Shown here: piece by piece, positions 54,773-63,629 of the stretch
Layout: every line of letters begins with the position of its first letter
How positions within the stretch are numbered: position 1 is the first letter of the stretch
NCBI RefSeq assembly: GCF_023544715.1
Contig: NZ_JAMJEZ010000007.1
Location: 1-64,000 of the forward strand
Direction of reading: 5' to 3'
From: Pseudomonas eutrophicaquae
GTDB taxonomy: Bacteria > Pseudomonadota > Gammaproteobacteria > Pseudomonadales > Pseudomonadaceae
DNA: 64,000 bases
The notes under the pieces: model-generated
What the model was told of the DNA's origin: nothing
The model's input: the letters and a program-made list of their open reading frames with translations, nothing else
Database searches by the model: none
Translations under genes and position numbers: made by a program

Positions 54773-55540
54773 TCAGGGCGCCTCAGGCGGCGGCTCATCC
54801 GGCAGCAGGTCGTCGAAATCGCTCTTGAGCCCCTGCTCCATGGCATCCAGCTCGGCCAGCAGGCTGCGAAAGCTTGGCGCCTCGGGGGCCTCGGGGGCTG
54901 GCGGCTCGCGCTCCGCGGACTCGGCCAGCGCCAGATCAGCCCGCGCCTGTAGCGCCGCGGGCACTGGGCGATCATCGTCCTCATCAGAAAGCGGGCCGCG
55001 CGGCTCCAGCTCACGCAGCGCCGAGAGCGGCGGCAGCTCCTCCAGGCTCTTGAGGTTGAAGTCATCGAGAAACTGGCGGGTGGTGGCCAGCAGCGCCGGG
55101 CGACCCGGCACCTCGCGGTGCCCGACCACACGGATCCAGTCGCGCTCCTGCAGGGTGCGGATGATGTTGCTGTTGACCGCCACGCCACGCACCTCCTCGA
55201 TCTCGCCACGGGTGACCGGCTGGCGATAGGCAATCAGCGCCAGGGTCTCCAGCAGCGCCCGCGAGTAGCGCGCCGGGCGCTCCTCCCACAGGCGGCTGAC
55301 CCACGGCGCAAAGCGCGCCCGCACCTGCAGGCGATAGCCCGAAGCCACCTCGACCAGCTCACAGCCGCGCCCAAGGCAGGAACCGCCCAGCACCCCCAGC
55401 GCCTCACGCAGCTGCTGGGCGCTGGGCCGCTCGGCGTCATCAAACAGCTCACCCAGCGCGGCCAGACTCAACGGCCGGCCGGCAGCCAGCAGAATCGCCT
55501 CCAGCACCGGGGCCAGCTGACGGGGATCACTCGGCGTCAT
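54773..55540 (-). CDS. scpB: Segregation and condensation protein B
   Basis: ScpB is the kleisin-associated winged-helix dimer of the Smc-ScpAB complex. The conserved [41 protein letters not shown] stretch is diagnostic. The C-terminal part is a long acidic Glu/Pro/Ala tail of about 80 residues, longer than in Bacillus ScpB. GAGG is six bases before ATG 55540; GTG 55543 is an alternative. The start overlaps the end of scpA by 14 bp. Confidence 0.94.
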   Translation of the reverse strand: MTPSDPRQLAPVLEAILLAAGRPLSLAALGELFDDAERPSAQQLREALGVLGGSCLGRGCELVEVASGYRLQVRARFAPWVSRLWEERPARYSRALLETLALIAYRQPVTRGEIEEVRGVAVNSNIIRTLQERDWIRVVGHREVPGRPALLATTRQFLDDFNLKSLEELPPLSALRELEPRGPLSDEDDDRPVPAALQARADLALAESAEREPPAPEAPEAPSFRSLLAELDAMEQGLKSDFDDLLPDEPPPEAP

Positions 55541-56396
55541 CACTCACCTCAACAACCGCTTCCGCACCACGCAGGCGCACATGAATCGCCGCAAAGGGCT
55601 CGTTCTGGACCAGCTCCAGCAGACGCTCCTTGATCAGCTCAAGAATCGCCATGAAGGTCACCACCACCCCCAGACGCCCCTCCTCGGCGCGAAACAGGCT
55701 GACAAAGGCGACGAAACCACCCGCCTGCAGATGCGCCAGCACCTCGCTCATCCGCTCGCGCACCGACAGCAGCTCACGACTGACCTGGTGATGCTCGAAC
55801 AGCTCGGCGCGACGCAGCACATCGGCCATCGCCATCAGCAGCTCATCCAGCCCGACCTCGGGCAACCGGGTACGCGGCCGGGCTTCGGCGGCGCTGAGCT
55901 GCGCCACGTGCAGCTCGCGGCCGACCCGCGGCAGGTCATCCAGCTCCTCGGCGGCCTGACGAAAACGCTCGTACTCCTGCAGGCGGCGGATCAGCTCGGC
56001 GCGCGGATCCTCCTCCTCGGCCGGGCTGCTTTCCGGGCGCGGCAGCAGCATCCGCGACTTGATCTCGGCCAGCATCGCCGCCATCACCAGGTACTCGGCG
56101 GCCAGCTCCAGGCGCACCGCCTTCATCAGCTCGACATAGCCCATGTACTGGCGGGTGATGTCGGCCACCGGGATGTCGAGGATGTCGATGTTCTGCTTGC
56201 GAATCAGGTAGAGCAGCAGATCCAGCGGCCCCTCGAAGGCCTCGAGAAACACTTCCAGCGCATCGGGCGGGATGTACAGATCCTGCGGCAGCTCGCTGAC
56301 CTCGCGTCCATAGACCCGCGCCAAGGGCAGCATGGCCGGCAGCGCCTCCGGCGCATCGCGCATGTCAGATCGCTCGCTCACCGGCAGCCAGTCCAC
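55527..56396 (-). CDS. scpA: Segregation and condensation protein A (kleisin)
   Basis: ScpA is the kleisin that bridges Smc heads. Diagnostic stretches are FEGPLDLLLYLIRKQNIDILDIPVADITRQYMGYV and AAEYLVMAAMLAEIKSRMLLP. The C-terminal winged helix (FVAFVSLFRAEEGRLGVVVTFMAILELIKERLLEL) binds the Smc head. The start is uncertain: GTG 56396 directly follows the upstream stop, and ATG 56363 is an alternative. GTG is given because the family has a variable N-terminus. Genes run rnm, yciO-like, scpA, scpB with little or no spacing. Confidence 0.95.
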   Translation of the reverse strand: MDWLPVSERSDMRDAPEALPAMLPLARVYGREVSELPQDLYIPPDALEVFLEAFEGPLDLLLYLIRKQNIDILDIPVADITRQYMGYVELMKAVRLELAAEYLVMAAMLAEIKSRMLLPRPESSPAEEEDPRAELIRRLQEYERFRQAAEELDDLPRVGRELHVAQLSAAEARPRTRLPEVGLDELLMAMADVLRRAELFEHHQVSRELLSVRERMSEVLAHLQAGGFVAFVSLFRAEEGRLGVVVTFMAILELIKERLLELVQNEPFAAIHVRLRGAEAVVEVSDDAE

Positions 56397-57023
56397 TCAC
56401 TCGGCACGAAACGGCGCGGGATCACCGCAGCCCTCGCGCAGCACCTCGGGATCACCGCCAACCAGGCTGATCACCGTGGAAGGCTCGGTGCCGCACCAGC
56501 CGCCGTCGATGATCAGATCGACCAGCTTCTGCAGGCGATCGCGGATCTCGTAGGGGTCGCTCATCGCCTCGGCATCGCCCGGCAGGATCAGCGTCACACT
56601 CATCAGCGGCTCACCCAGCTCGGCCAGCAGCGCCTGGGCAATCGGGTTGGCCGGCACACGCAGGCCGATGGTGCGGCGCTTGGGGTGCAGCAGCATGCGC
56701 GGCACCTCGCGGGTCGCGTCGAGGATGAAGGTGTAGGGGCCGGGCGTGTGGGCCTTGAGCAGGCGGAAGGCACTGGTATCGACCTTGGCGTACTCGCCCA
56801 ATTGCGACAGATCGCTGCACATCAGCGTGAAGTTGTGCTTGTCGTCCAGGCGGCGCAAGTGACGGATGCGCTCAAGGGCCGCCTTGTCGCTCAGCTGGCA
56901 GCCGATGGCGTAGGAGGAGTCGGTGGGATAGATCACCACGCCGCCCTGGCGGATGATTTCAACCGCCTGCTTGATCAGGCGCAGCTGCGGATTTTCCGCG
57001 TGGATCTGGAAGAACTGGCTCAT
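56397..57023 (-). CDS. YciO/Sua5/YrdC-family (TsaC-like) protein
   Basis: This 208-residue protein is of the double-stranded-RNA-binding Sua5/YrdC fold, closest to YciO. The nucleotide-site-like segments VVIYPTDSSYAIGCQLSDKAALERIRHLR, THNF-like KHNFTLMC and RTIGLRVPANPIAQALL are present. TsaC/Sua5 enzymes make threonylcarbamoyl-AMP for tRNA t6A; YciO members are related paralogues with weak activity and an unsettled role. AAGGAA precedes ATG 57023. It is 14 bases after rnm, as in many gammaproteobacteria. Confidence 0.88.
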   Translation of the reverse strand: MSQFFQIHAENPQLRLIKQAVEIIRQGGVVIYPTDSSYAIGCQLSDKAALERIRHLRRLDDKHNFTLMCSDLSQLGEYAKVDTSAFRLLKAHTPGPYTFILDATREVPRMLLHPKRRTIGLRVPANPIAQALLAELGEPLMSVTLILPGDAEAMSDPYEIRDRLQKLVDLIIDGGWCGTEPSTVISLVGGDPEVLREGCGDPAPFRAE

Positions 57024-57037
57024 GGTGATTCCTTGTC

Positions 57038-57904
57038 TCAGGCGTGAAGCGGCGGGCGCAGGCTCTGTTGCAGGCAGTCCGCCAGCGCGGGCAGATCGGC
57101 CGGCAGGCCGCGGTACTGACCCAGCTCCGACCAGGGGCGCGGCCCGTGAAAGTCACTGCCGGCGCTGGCCAGCAGGCCAAATTCGCGGGCGAGGATCGCC
57201 AGCATGCCGACCTGACTGTCCACCTGCGGGCCGTTGGATACTTCAAGGGCGTGACCGCCGGCGGCGACAAACTCGCTGACCAGGCGGCGCCGCTTGCTGC
57301 GCGTGAAATCGTAGTGGCACGGGTGGGCCAGGCTGATCCAGGCCCCCGCGGCACGCAGGGTCTGCACGGTGCTGGGCAGATCCGGCCAGTGCTGCTTGAT
57401 GTCGCCGAGCTTGCCCGCCCCCAGCCAGCGCTGGAAGGCCTGACCATGATCCTTCACGTGACCGGCGCGCACCATGTATTCGGCAAAGTGCGGCCGCGAT
57501 GGCGGATGCCCCGCCTCGCCGCGCTCGGCCTGCACCGCACAGGCCCCGGCAAAGCAGCCGGGCATACCCTTGGCCTCCAGACGCTGGCCGATTTCCTCGG
57601 CGCGCGCCCAGCGCCCGTGGTGCAGGGCCGCCAGCGCCTCACGCAGCGCCGGCGCCTCGCGGTCGAAGGCATAGCCCAGCACATGAATGGTCGCCCCACC
57701 CCACAGGCAGGACAGCTCGACCCCATCGACCAGCCGCAGCCCAGCCTCACGGGCGGCAGCGTGCGCGGCCGGCAGGCCATCCAGGGTGTCGTGATCGGTC
57801 AGCGCCAGCAGCCCGACCCCCTGTGCCTGCGCGCGCGCCACCAGCTCGGCAGGCGTGAGCAGACCGTCCGAGGCGGTACTGTGGCAGTGCAGGTCGGCAA
57901 GCAT
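57038..57904 (-). CDS. rnm: PHP-domain 5'-3' exoribonuclease RNase AM (YciV/TrpH)
   Basis: This is a metal-dependent PHP phosphoesterase. RNase AM (Rnm, formerly YciV/TrpH) matures 5' ends of ribosomal RNAs and degrades short oligonucleotides. Metal ligands are clear: [21 protein letters not shown], the Glu in [16 protein letters not shown] and SAGSDFHGP. Length is 288 residues from ATG 57904; ATG 57919 ([11 protein letters not shown]) is possible but lacks a ribosome site. It is divergent from the yciI-like gene with 107 bases between. Confidence 0.9.
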   Translation of the reverse strand: MLADLHCHSTASDGLLTPAELVARAQAQGVGLLALTDHDTLDGLPAAHAAAREAGLRLVDGVELSCLWGGATIHVLGYAFDREAPALREALAALHHGRWARAEEIGQRLEAKGMPGCFAGACAVQAERGEAGHPPSRPHFAEYMVRAGHVKDHGQAFQRWLGAGKLGDIKQHWPDLPSTVQTLRAAGAWISLAHPCHYDFTRSKRRRLVSEFVAAGGHALEVSNGPQVDSQVGMLAILAREFGLLASAGSDFHGPRPWSELGQYRGLPADLPALADCLQQSLRPPLHA

Positions 57905-58011
57905 GGTGGTCGGTTCCATCAATCGAGGTTTACTATTATGCGCCGGTGATACTGCAGATGGCGCACCGCCGGCAAAATTCCCCCCGCTCGCCCTTGCCCG
58001 GAGTCCTGCCC

Positions 58012-58311
58012 ATGCTCTACGCCATTTTCGGTACCGATGTTGCTCATTCGCTCGAGGCCCGCCTGGCCGCACGCCCGGCGCATCTGGAGCGTCTGCATGC
58101 CCTGCGCGATGCCGGCCGCTTGGTACTGGCGGGGCCGCATCCGGCCATCGACAGCCCGGATCCGGGTCCGGCAGGTTTCAGTGGCAGCCTGATCGTTGCC
58201 GAGTTCGACTCGCTGGCCGAGGCCGAAGCCTGGGCCGCCGCCGATCCTTACAAGGCGGCCGGCGTGTATGCCCGCGTGGAGGTCAAACCCTTCCGCCAGG
58301 TGCTGCCCTGA
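58012..58311 (+). CDS. YciI-like protein
   Basis: This 99-residue protein is of the YCII (ferredoxin-like fold) family: [39 protein letters not shown], and the C-terminal [22 protein letters not shown] with the conserved DPY. The conserved His/Asp pair suggests a small enzyme, but the function is unknown. ATG 58012 has GGAG upstream. CpxR follows after 22 bases on the same strand. Confidence 0.9.
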   Translation: MLYAIFGTDVAHSLEARLAARPAHLERLHALRDAGRLVLAGPHPAIDSPDPGPAGFSGSLIVAEFDSLAEAEAWAAADPYKAAGVYARVEVKPFRQVLP

Positions 58312-58333
58312 GCCCTCGAGCGTCGAGCCTCCC

Positions 58334-59023
58334 ATGCATGACCTGCTGCTGATCGACGACGATCGCGAGCTCACGGAGCTATTGAGCGCCTGGCTGACCC
58401 CGGAAGGCTTCACGGTGCGCGCCTGCCATGATGGCGCGAGCGCCCTGCAGGCGCTGGCCGCGCATGCCCCGGAAGCCGTCGTGCTGGATGTGATGCTCCC
58501 CGATGGCAGCGGTCTGGAACTCCTCAAACAGCTGCGCACCCGCCACCCGGAGCTACCGGTACTGATGCTTTCGGCGCGTGGCGAGCCGCTGGATCGCATC
58601 CTCGGCCTTGAGCTCGGCGCCGATGACTACCTGGCCAAGCCCTGCGATCCTCGCGAGCTGACCGCCCGGCTGCGGGCCGTGTTGCGCCGCACGCAGCCGG
58701 CGGGGCACGCGGCTGCCACCAGCGCCCTGCTCGAGCAGGGCGATCTGGCCTACAGCCCCAGCCGTGGCGTGGCGCTGATCGGCACGCAGGAAATTCCCCT
58801 GACCCTCTCGGAAAGTCGTCTTCTGGAAGCGCTGCTCGCCCAGCCGGGTGAGCCGCTGGACAAGCAGACCCTGGCTCAGCTGGCGCTGGGCCGCAAGCTG
58901 ACCCTTTATGACCGCAGCCTGGACATGCACATCAGCAACCTGCGCAAGAAGCTTGGCGCCCACGCCGACGGCCGCTCGCGGATCATGGCCAGCCGGGGCC
59001 GCGGTTATTACTACGCGCCCTGA
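58334..59023 (+). CDS. cpxR: Cpx-type response regulator CpxR
   Basis: This OmpR-family transcription factor (229 residues) responds to envelope stress. The receiver has acidic residues D8-D10, the phosphoacceptor D52 ([12 protein letters not shown]) and K102 (YLAKPCDP). The C-terminal winged helix is seen in [13 protein letters not shown]...[14 protein letters not shown] and RGRGYYYAP. The partner kinase is at 59667. A GTAAA-type box after its stop suggests it controls the following cpxP-like gene. P. aeruginosa has the same gene trio. The longer open frame to 58196 is inside yciI. Confidence 0.9.
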   Translation: MHDLLLIDDDRELTELLSAWLTPEGFTVRACHDGASALQALAAHAPEAVVLDVMLPDGSGLELLKQLRTRHPELPVLMLSARGEPLDRILGLELGADDYLAKPCDPRELTARLRAVLRRTQPAGHAAATSALLEQGDLAYSPSRGVALIGTQEIPLTLSESRLLEALLAQPGEPLDKQTLAQLALGRKLTLYDRSLDMHISNLRKKLGAHADGRSRIMASRGRGYYYAP

Positions 59024-59032
59024 GGCCGCATC

Positions 59033-59048
59033 TTTACCCATCCTTTAC
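59033..59048. promoter_or_regulatory. CpxR-box-like direct repeat upstream of cpxP
   Basis: TTTAC (59033-59037) and TTTAC (59044-59048) read as GTAAA-N6-GTAAA on the minus strand. The E. coli CpxR consensus is GTAAA-N5-GTAAA, with some spacing tolerance. It lies 83 bases before the cpxP-like start in a 107-base intergenic region with a poor -35, as expected for an activator-dependent promoter. Confidence 0.6.
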
Positions 59049-59130
59049 CGCCGCATGACCACCGCTGACCTTGCGCGTCCTAGACTGTACTCATCCGGCC
59101 ACCCGCCGATCACCTGAAAGGAAAGCCCCC

Positions 59131-59595
59131 ATGCGCAAGACTCTGACCGCCCTGCTGATCGCCGCCGCTCTGCCGACCTTGGCCTTTGCCGGCCCCGGTA
59201 AAGGCGCCGGCCACCCCGAAGACTGCCCGATGGGCGGCAAGGGCTACCACCAAGGCCATCACGGCCATTACGGCCACGCCGCCGGTCACAGCCTGCACGG
59301 TCTGGACCTGACCCACGAGCAGCGCCAGACCCTGCGTGAAGCCCAGCGCACGCAGATGAAGGAGCATCACGCCATCGTCCAGCGCTACCTGAACAAGCTC
59401 TCCGCCGCTGATCAGGCAGCGATGGAAAAGGACCTGCAGGCCAACCGCGATGCCCAGCAGAAAACGCTCCGCGACACGCTGACCGACGAGCAGCGCCAGC
59501 GCTACGACGAGCTGCAAAAGCAGCGTGAAGCGCGCCGCGCCGAGCGTGCCGAGTTCGAGGCCTGGAAGGCTGAGCGCGCACAGAAGGCTCAGTAA
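59131..59595 (+). CDS. cpxP: CpxP/Spy-family periplasmic protein with His-rich N-terminus
   Basis: This 154-residue periplasmic helical protein has a clear signal peptide (MRKTLTALLIAAALPTLAFA) and two LTxxQ motifs (LTHEQRQTL and LTDEQRQRY), as in CpxP and Spy, which act as chaperones or inhibitors of the Cpx kinase. After the signal comes a His/Gly-rich stretch (about residues 28-56, with some ten His) that could bind metal ions. The C-terminus is a charged Arg/Glu/Lys helix. AAAGGAAAG precedes ATG 59131. It lies between cpxR and cpxS, and a terminator follows it. Confidence 0.85.
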   Translation: MRKTLTALLIAAALPTLAFAGPGKGAGHPEDCPMGGKGYHQGHHGHYGHAAGHSLHGLDLTHEQRQTLREAQRTQMKEHHAIVQRYLNKLSAADQAAMEKDLQANRDAQQKTLRDTLTDEQRQRYDELQKQREARRAERAEFEAWKAERAQKAQ

Positions 59596-59608
59596 GTTCA
59601 CACCATCC

Positions 59609-59648
59609 GCCGCCGGCCCCTTCTTGTGAGGGGGCCGGTGGCTTTTTT
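59609..59648 (+). terminator. Rho-independent terminator between cpxP and cpxS
   Basis: GCCGCCGGCCCC (59609-59620) pairs with GGGGCCGGTGGC (59631-59642), with one G-T pair, and is followed by TTTTTT (59643-59648). It should let cpxP be made in large excess over the kinase encoded 18 bases further on. Confidence 0.88.
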
Positions 59649-59666
59649 CTGCCCGGGAGTTCTGCC

Positions 59667-60995
59667 ATGCGTTCGCTGTTCTGGCGCATCTTCGCCACCT
59701 TCTGGCTGGCCATCGCGGTGGTTGCCGGGCTGTCCCTGCTGCTGGGGCATGCCCTCAAGCAGGATGACTGGATCCTCGCGCGCCATCCGGGACTCAAGAC
59801 GCTGGCCCGTGAGTGGAGTGAGCGCTTCGAAACCCAGGGCGCGCTCGCCGGGCAGCAGTATCTGGAGCAGCATCGCCAGCGCTGGCGCATCAACGTGCAG
59901 GTTCTGGATGAGCTGGGCGAGCCGCTGGTGCGCGGCACCTTCCCCGCGCGTGCTGCCGCCTTTGAGGCCCGCGCCCGGCATCAGGAGCGCCTGCCCTGGC
60001 GGCGCCTGACCGAAGAGTACCAGGGCCCGGGCAGCGCAGAGACCTATCTGTTCATCTACCGTATCCCCCTGAGCGAGCTGGCCAGCTGGCAGCGCGACAG
60101 CCTGCTGTGGCCGGCCAGCGCGCTGGGCATTGCGCTGGTAGTGCTGACCCTGTGCAGCCTGCTGCTGACTTTCTCGATCACCGGGCCGCTCGGGCGCTTG
60201 CGCCGCGCCGTACATGATCTGGGCCAGACCAGCTATCAGCAGGACAGCCTGGCCCGACTGGCCACCCGGCGCGATGAACTGGGCACGCTGGCCTGCGACT
60301 TCAACCGCATGGGCGCACGCCTACAAGGGCTGATCACCAGCCAGCGCCAGCTGCTGCACGATGTCTCCCACGAGCTGCGCTCGCCGCTGGCGCGTCTGCG
60401 CATCGCCCTGGCACTGGCCGAGCGCGCGGGCGCCGAGGAGCGCGCGCGGCTGTGGCCGCGTCTTGCGCAGGAGTGCGACCGCCTTGAGGGGTTGATCAGT
60501 GAAATTCTCACCCTGGCGCGGGTCGATAGTGAAACCCGGCCCCGCGAGCACATCGCGCTGGCAGCGCTGCTCCACAAGCTCTGCGAGGACGCGCGCCTGC
60601 TGGCGCCGCAGCAGCACATCGCGCTTTCGGTGACAGATGAGCTGAGCCTGCAGGGCTGGCCGCCGCTGCTGGAGCGTGCGCTGGATAATCTGCTGCGCAA
60701 TGCGCTGCGCTTCAATCCGCCCGGCCAGCCGTTAGAGGTCAGCGCCGAATGTCATGGCGCGCAGCTGGCGATCCGCGTGCGCGATCATGGCCCGGGGGTA
60801 GCCAGCGAACACCTGTCACGCTTGGGTGAGCCGTTTTTCCGCGCGCCCGGCCAGAGCAGCAGCGGGCATGGCCTGGGGCTGGCCATCGCCCGGCGCGCCG
60901 CGCAGCGCCACGGCGGCCAGCTACAGCTGGCCAATCATCCCGAAGGTGGCTTTGTCGCCACCCTGCAGCTGCCCGTTACTACGGCCAGCGACTGA
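59667..60995 (+). CDS. cpxS: Cpx-type sensor histidine kinase
   Basis: This inner-membrane sensor kinase has 442 residues. TM1 is near 9-27 (FATFWLAIAVVAGLSLLLG), followed by a periplasmic domain to about 145, TM2 near 146-170 and a HAMP domain. The HisKA box has phosphoacceptor H235 (HDVSHELRSPLARLR). The ATPase has the N-box (ALDNLLRNALRF) and G-boxes (DHGPGV; GHGLGLAIARR). It would phosphorylate CpxR, and the CpxP-like protein probably modulates it. Its 3' end overlaps the convergent nitroreductase gene by 17 bp. Confidence 0.93.
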   Translation: MRSLFWRIFATFWLAIAVVAGLSLLLGHALKQDDWILARHPGLKTLAREWSERFETQGALAGQQYLEQHRQRWRINVQVLDELGEPLVRGTFPARAAAFEARARHQERLPWRRLTEEYQGPGSAETYLFIYRIPLSELASWQRDSLLWPASALGIALVVLTLCSLLLTFSITGPLGRLRRAVHDLGQTSYQQDSLARLATRRDELGTLACDFNRMGARLQGLITSQRQLLHDVSHELRSPLARLRIALALAERAGAEERARLWPRLAQECDRLEGLISEILTLARVDSETRPREHIALAALLHKLCEDARLLAPQQHIALSVTDELSLQGWPPLLERALDNLLRNALRFNPPGQPLEVSAECHGAQLAIRVRDHGPGVASEHLSRLGEPFFRAPGQSSSGHGLGLAIARRAAQRHGGQLQLANHPEGGFVATLQLPVTTASD

Positions 60996-61536
60996 CGAAG
61001 TCCTCCACCGCCAGCACCGGCGGGGTGCGCCGCTCGCCCTGCGGAGTGCCCAGATAGAGAAAGCCGACAATACGCTCGTCGGCGCTCAGGCCCAGCCCGT
61101 CGCGCACGGCCGGGTCATGGGACAGCTCGCCGCTGCGCCAGACCGCGCCGATCCCTTGGGCGTGGGCCGCCAGCAAGATGGCGTGCGCCGCACAACCGGC
61201 CGCCAGCAACTGCTCGGACTCCGGCACCTTGTGTCCTGCCTGCAAGCGGGCAATCACCGTGATCAAGAGCGGCGCGCGCAGCGGCATGGCCCGCGCCTTG
61301 GCCAGCAGCTCCGCCGAGGCCTCGGGATGGCGCTGCTGCTGGACGCGGGCAAACAGCTCGCCCAGCTGCTCGCGGGCCGCGCCCTCGATGGTCAGAAAAC
61401 GCCAGGGGCGCAGCTGGCCGTGATCAGGGGCCCGCAAGGCGGCGCGGAACAGCTGCTCACGCTGTGCAGGCGTTGGCGCAGGCTCGGCCAGGCGCGGAAC
61501 GGAAACACGGTTGAGCAGGGCATCGAGGGCTTGCAT
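60979..61536 (-). CDS. Nitroreductase-family FMN oxidoreductase (YdjA-like)
   Basis: This 185-residue flavoprotein has typical segments RAALRAPDHGQLRPWRFLTIEG and LLAAGCAAHAILLAAHAQGIGAVWRSG, matching the YdjA subgroup of small nitroreductases that use NADPH. Physiological substrates are unknown. ATG 61536 is preceded by GGAG. The gene order cpxS then a convergent nitroreductase is also known in P. aeruginosa. Confidence 0.9.
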   Translation of the reverse strand: MQALDALLNRVSVPRLAEPAPTPAQREQLFRAALRAPDHGQLRPWRFLTIEGAAREQLGELFARVQQQRHPEASAELLAKARAMPLRAPLLITVIARLQAGHKVPESEQLLAAGCAAHAILLAAHAQGIGAVWRSGELSHDPAVRDGLGLSADERIVGFLYLGTPQGERRTPPVLAVEDFVSRWP

Positions 61537-61608
61537 GGCGAACTCCGGCAGAAGGATCAGGCCCGCATCTTACCCACAGCAACGGGCCGTCTGCAGCAGG
61601 CCACTAGG

Positions 61609-61980
61609 TCAGGCCGCACGCTCCGGCGACAGATCCGGCTGCTGGGGCGGGGTCAAAGGTGGCAGACCGTGGGCCGCACGGGCCGCATCACAACGCGGAT
61701 TGTGCTCACCCAACTCCCAGGACGCTTCAAACTCGCGACAGGCTGAGGAGCGCTGCTCATAAACGGTGCAGCGCACCCCGCACCCCACCTCACCCAGCAG
61801 GCCGACACAGCGGGCGGGCTTTTGCGTGGTGCCGCGCATGGCAGCGTGATGGGGGCTGATCTGCTCGACCAGCTCATCCGGCACCAGACCGCCGGCAGAC
61901 TGGCATTCGCCCCAGTAAAAAGACACACGAAAGTGCGCGCAGCAGGCGCCGCACGTCAGGCAGGGATTGTTGTCGGGCAT
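61609..61980 (-). CDS. YkgJ-family cysteine-cluster protein
   Basis: This 123-residue protein of the CxxCxxxCC family (YkgJ) begins MPDNNPCLTCGACCAHF and has further Cys in ECQSAG, ARCVGLLGEVGCGVRCTVYEQRSSACREF. The Cys cluster probably binds zinc or an Fe-S centre. Function is unknown. The start ATG 61980 puts the CxxCxxCC motif at the N-terminus as in the family; the frame open to 62154 has no similarity. It is divergent from cyaB with a 243-base gap that must hold both promoters. Confidence 0.88.
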   Translation of the reverse strand: MPDNNPCLTCGACCAHFRVSFYWGECQSAGGLVPDELVEQISPHHAAMRGTTQKPARCVGLLGEVGCGVRCTVYEQRSSACREFEASWELGEHNPRCDAARAAHGLPPLTPPQQPDLSPERAA

Positions 61981-62223
61981 CGGTGCAATACCGCAGAAGA
62001 TACCGGCGGACGCCGGCGGGAGGCGCGATTCTAGCCAGCGCAAAATTGCCCTGAACAGGGGGGTGTCAGAGATTTTTTTACAGCCGGTGCAGCGCCGCTC
62101 AAGCCGGCACCACGCAGCCCTGAAACCCTGCGCTGGCGTGCGAGCGTTCGGCACCGGTAATATCCACCAGCACGCAGTATCCCCCCGATGCTGCGGTTCA
62201 GGACGAACCCGTCGAGACCCTCC

Positions 62224-63627
62224 ATGCCAGTGCTATCCGGCCAGGCCCTACTGGACTCCCTGCGCAGGGCTGCGCCCCTGTCCCGCCACGAACAGCAGGC
62301 TCGCGCCCTGGGCTACCTGGTGACGCTGTCAGCCATCCTGGCGGGTGTGTATGTCGGCCATTTTGCGGCCTCTCTGCTGTGGCTGGCCCTGTATGCCCTC
62401 TGCTACCCCTACCTCAGCCATACCCTGAGTCGCCTGACCCCGGTCGCGCAGCATGCGCTGGCCCGCACCGTCCTGCTGCAGGGCGATGCCCTCAATGTCG
62501 GGGTGGCGCTGGTGCTGCTGGAGTATGCACTGGTGCCGAGCCTGTTGATGATTGCGGTGCTGCTACAGGGAGCGCTGCTGATCGGCGGTGCGCGCCTAGG
62601 GCTGCTGAGCCTGAGCAGCCTGTTCGCCGTGGCCTTTTTCGCCGCGCACCTGCTCGGCATCTCCATCCAGCTGGACAGCCCCTGGCCCGTCAACCTCACC
62701 GGCCTGCTGGTGGCCTCTGTCTATTTTGTGCTGGGCGCGTATTTCAGCCATCGCCAGACCCAGCGCCTGGCCGCGACCCAGGCCATCCTCGACCAGGAGC
62801 GCCACCAGTCCGCCGAGCGGGCCGCCAACCTCGCCCGCTATCTGGCCCCGCAGGTCTGGCAGTCGATCTTCAACGGGGAAAAAAGTGCGCGCCTTGAGAC
62901 CCAGCGCAAGAAGCTCACGGTGTTCTTCTCCGACATTCGCGGTTTCAGCGAATTGTCCGAGGAGCTGGAGGCGGAAACCCTCACCGACATGCTCAACACC
63001 TATCTGGACGACATGTCGAAGATTGCCCTCAAATACGGTGGCACCATCGACAAGTTCATCGGCGACAGCGTGATGATCTTCTTCGGCGACCCCTCCTCGC
63101 GCGGGCCGCGCAGCGATGCGATCGCCGCCGTGACCATGGCGATCGCCATGCGCAAGCACATGAAGGTACTGCGTCAGCAATGGCGCGCCCAGGGCATCCT
63201 CAACCCGATGGAAATCCGCATGGGCATCAATACCGGCTACTGCACGGTCGGCAATTTCGGCACCGAAACGCGTATGGACTACACGATCATCGGCAGCGAG
63301 GTGAACCTGGCCAGCCGGCTGGAGAGCGCGGCCGAGTCCGGCGAGATCCTCATCTCCCACGAAACCTTCGCCCATGTGCGCGATGTGGTGATCTGCAGTG
63401 AGCGCGGCATGCAGACCTTCAAGGGCTTCAGCCGGCCCATGCGCGTCTATCAGGTGATGGATCTGCGCAGTGAGCTGGGCGTGGCCTCGCGCTATCTGGA
63501 GTTCGAGCGCACCGGTTTTTCCATGTACCTGGACATCGACACCCTGCCTGATGCCGAGCGCGAACGGGTCATCCATGCCCTGCAGCAGGCCGCCAACCGC
63601 CTGCGCAACCAGCTGGGCGGCTGCTGA
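62224..63627 (+). CDS. cyaB: Membrane adenylate cyclase CyaB (MASE2, class III)
   Basis: This enzyme synthesises cAMP from ATP; in P. aeruginosa CyaB is the main source of the cAMP that activates Vfr. The N-terminal ~180 residues form the MASE2 membrane sensor with six hydrophobic helices. The class III catalytic domain follows, with metal-binding D237 (FFSDIRGFSELSEE) and D281 (FIGDSVMIFFGD), and the NTGYCTVGNFG and GSEVNLASRLES motifs. Length from ATG 62224 is 467 residues; an upstream in-frame start at 62188 is possible and the ribosome site is weak for both. The PPTase gene follows after two bases. Confidence 0.92.
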   Translation: MPVLSGQALLDSLRRAAPLSRHEQQARALGYLVTLSAILAGVYVGHFAASLLWLALYALCYPYLSHTLSRLTPVAQHALARTVLLQGDALNVGVALVLLEYALVPSLLMIAVLLQGALLIGGARLGLLSLSSLFAVAFFAAHLLGISIQLDSPWPVNLTGLLVASVYFVLGAYFSHRQTQRLAATQAILDQERHQSAERAANLARYLAPQVWQSIFNGEKSARLETQRKKLTVFFSDIRGFSELSEELEAETLTDMLNTYLDDMSKIALKYGGTIDKFIGDSVMIFFGDPSSRGPRSDAIAAVTMAIAMRKHMKVLRQQWRAQGILNPMEIRMGINTGYCTVGNFGTETRMDYTIIGSEVNLASRLESAAESGEILISHETFAHVRDVVICSERGMQTFKGFSRPMRVYQVMDLRSELGVASRYLEFERTGFSMYLDIDTLPDAERERVIHALQQAANRLRNQLGGC

Positions 63628-63629
63628 AC

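Noticed and set aside
62045..62082. Possible terminator with a T-run between the YkgJ gene and cyaB
   Set aside because: The stem CCCTG/CAGGG has only two bases between its arms and the T-run is 15 bases away; in a divergent gap a terminator is also unexpected.
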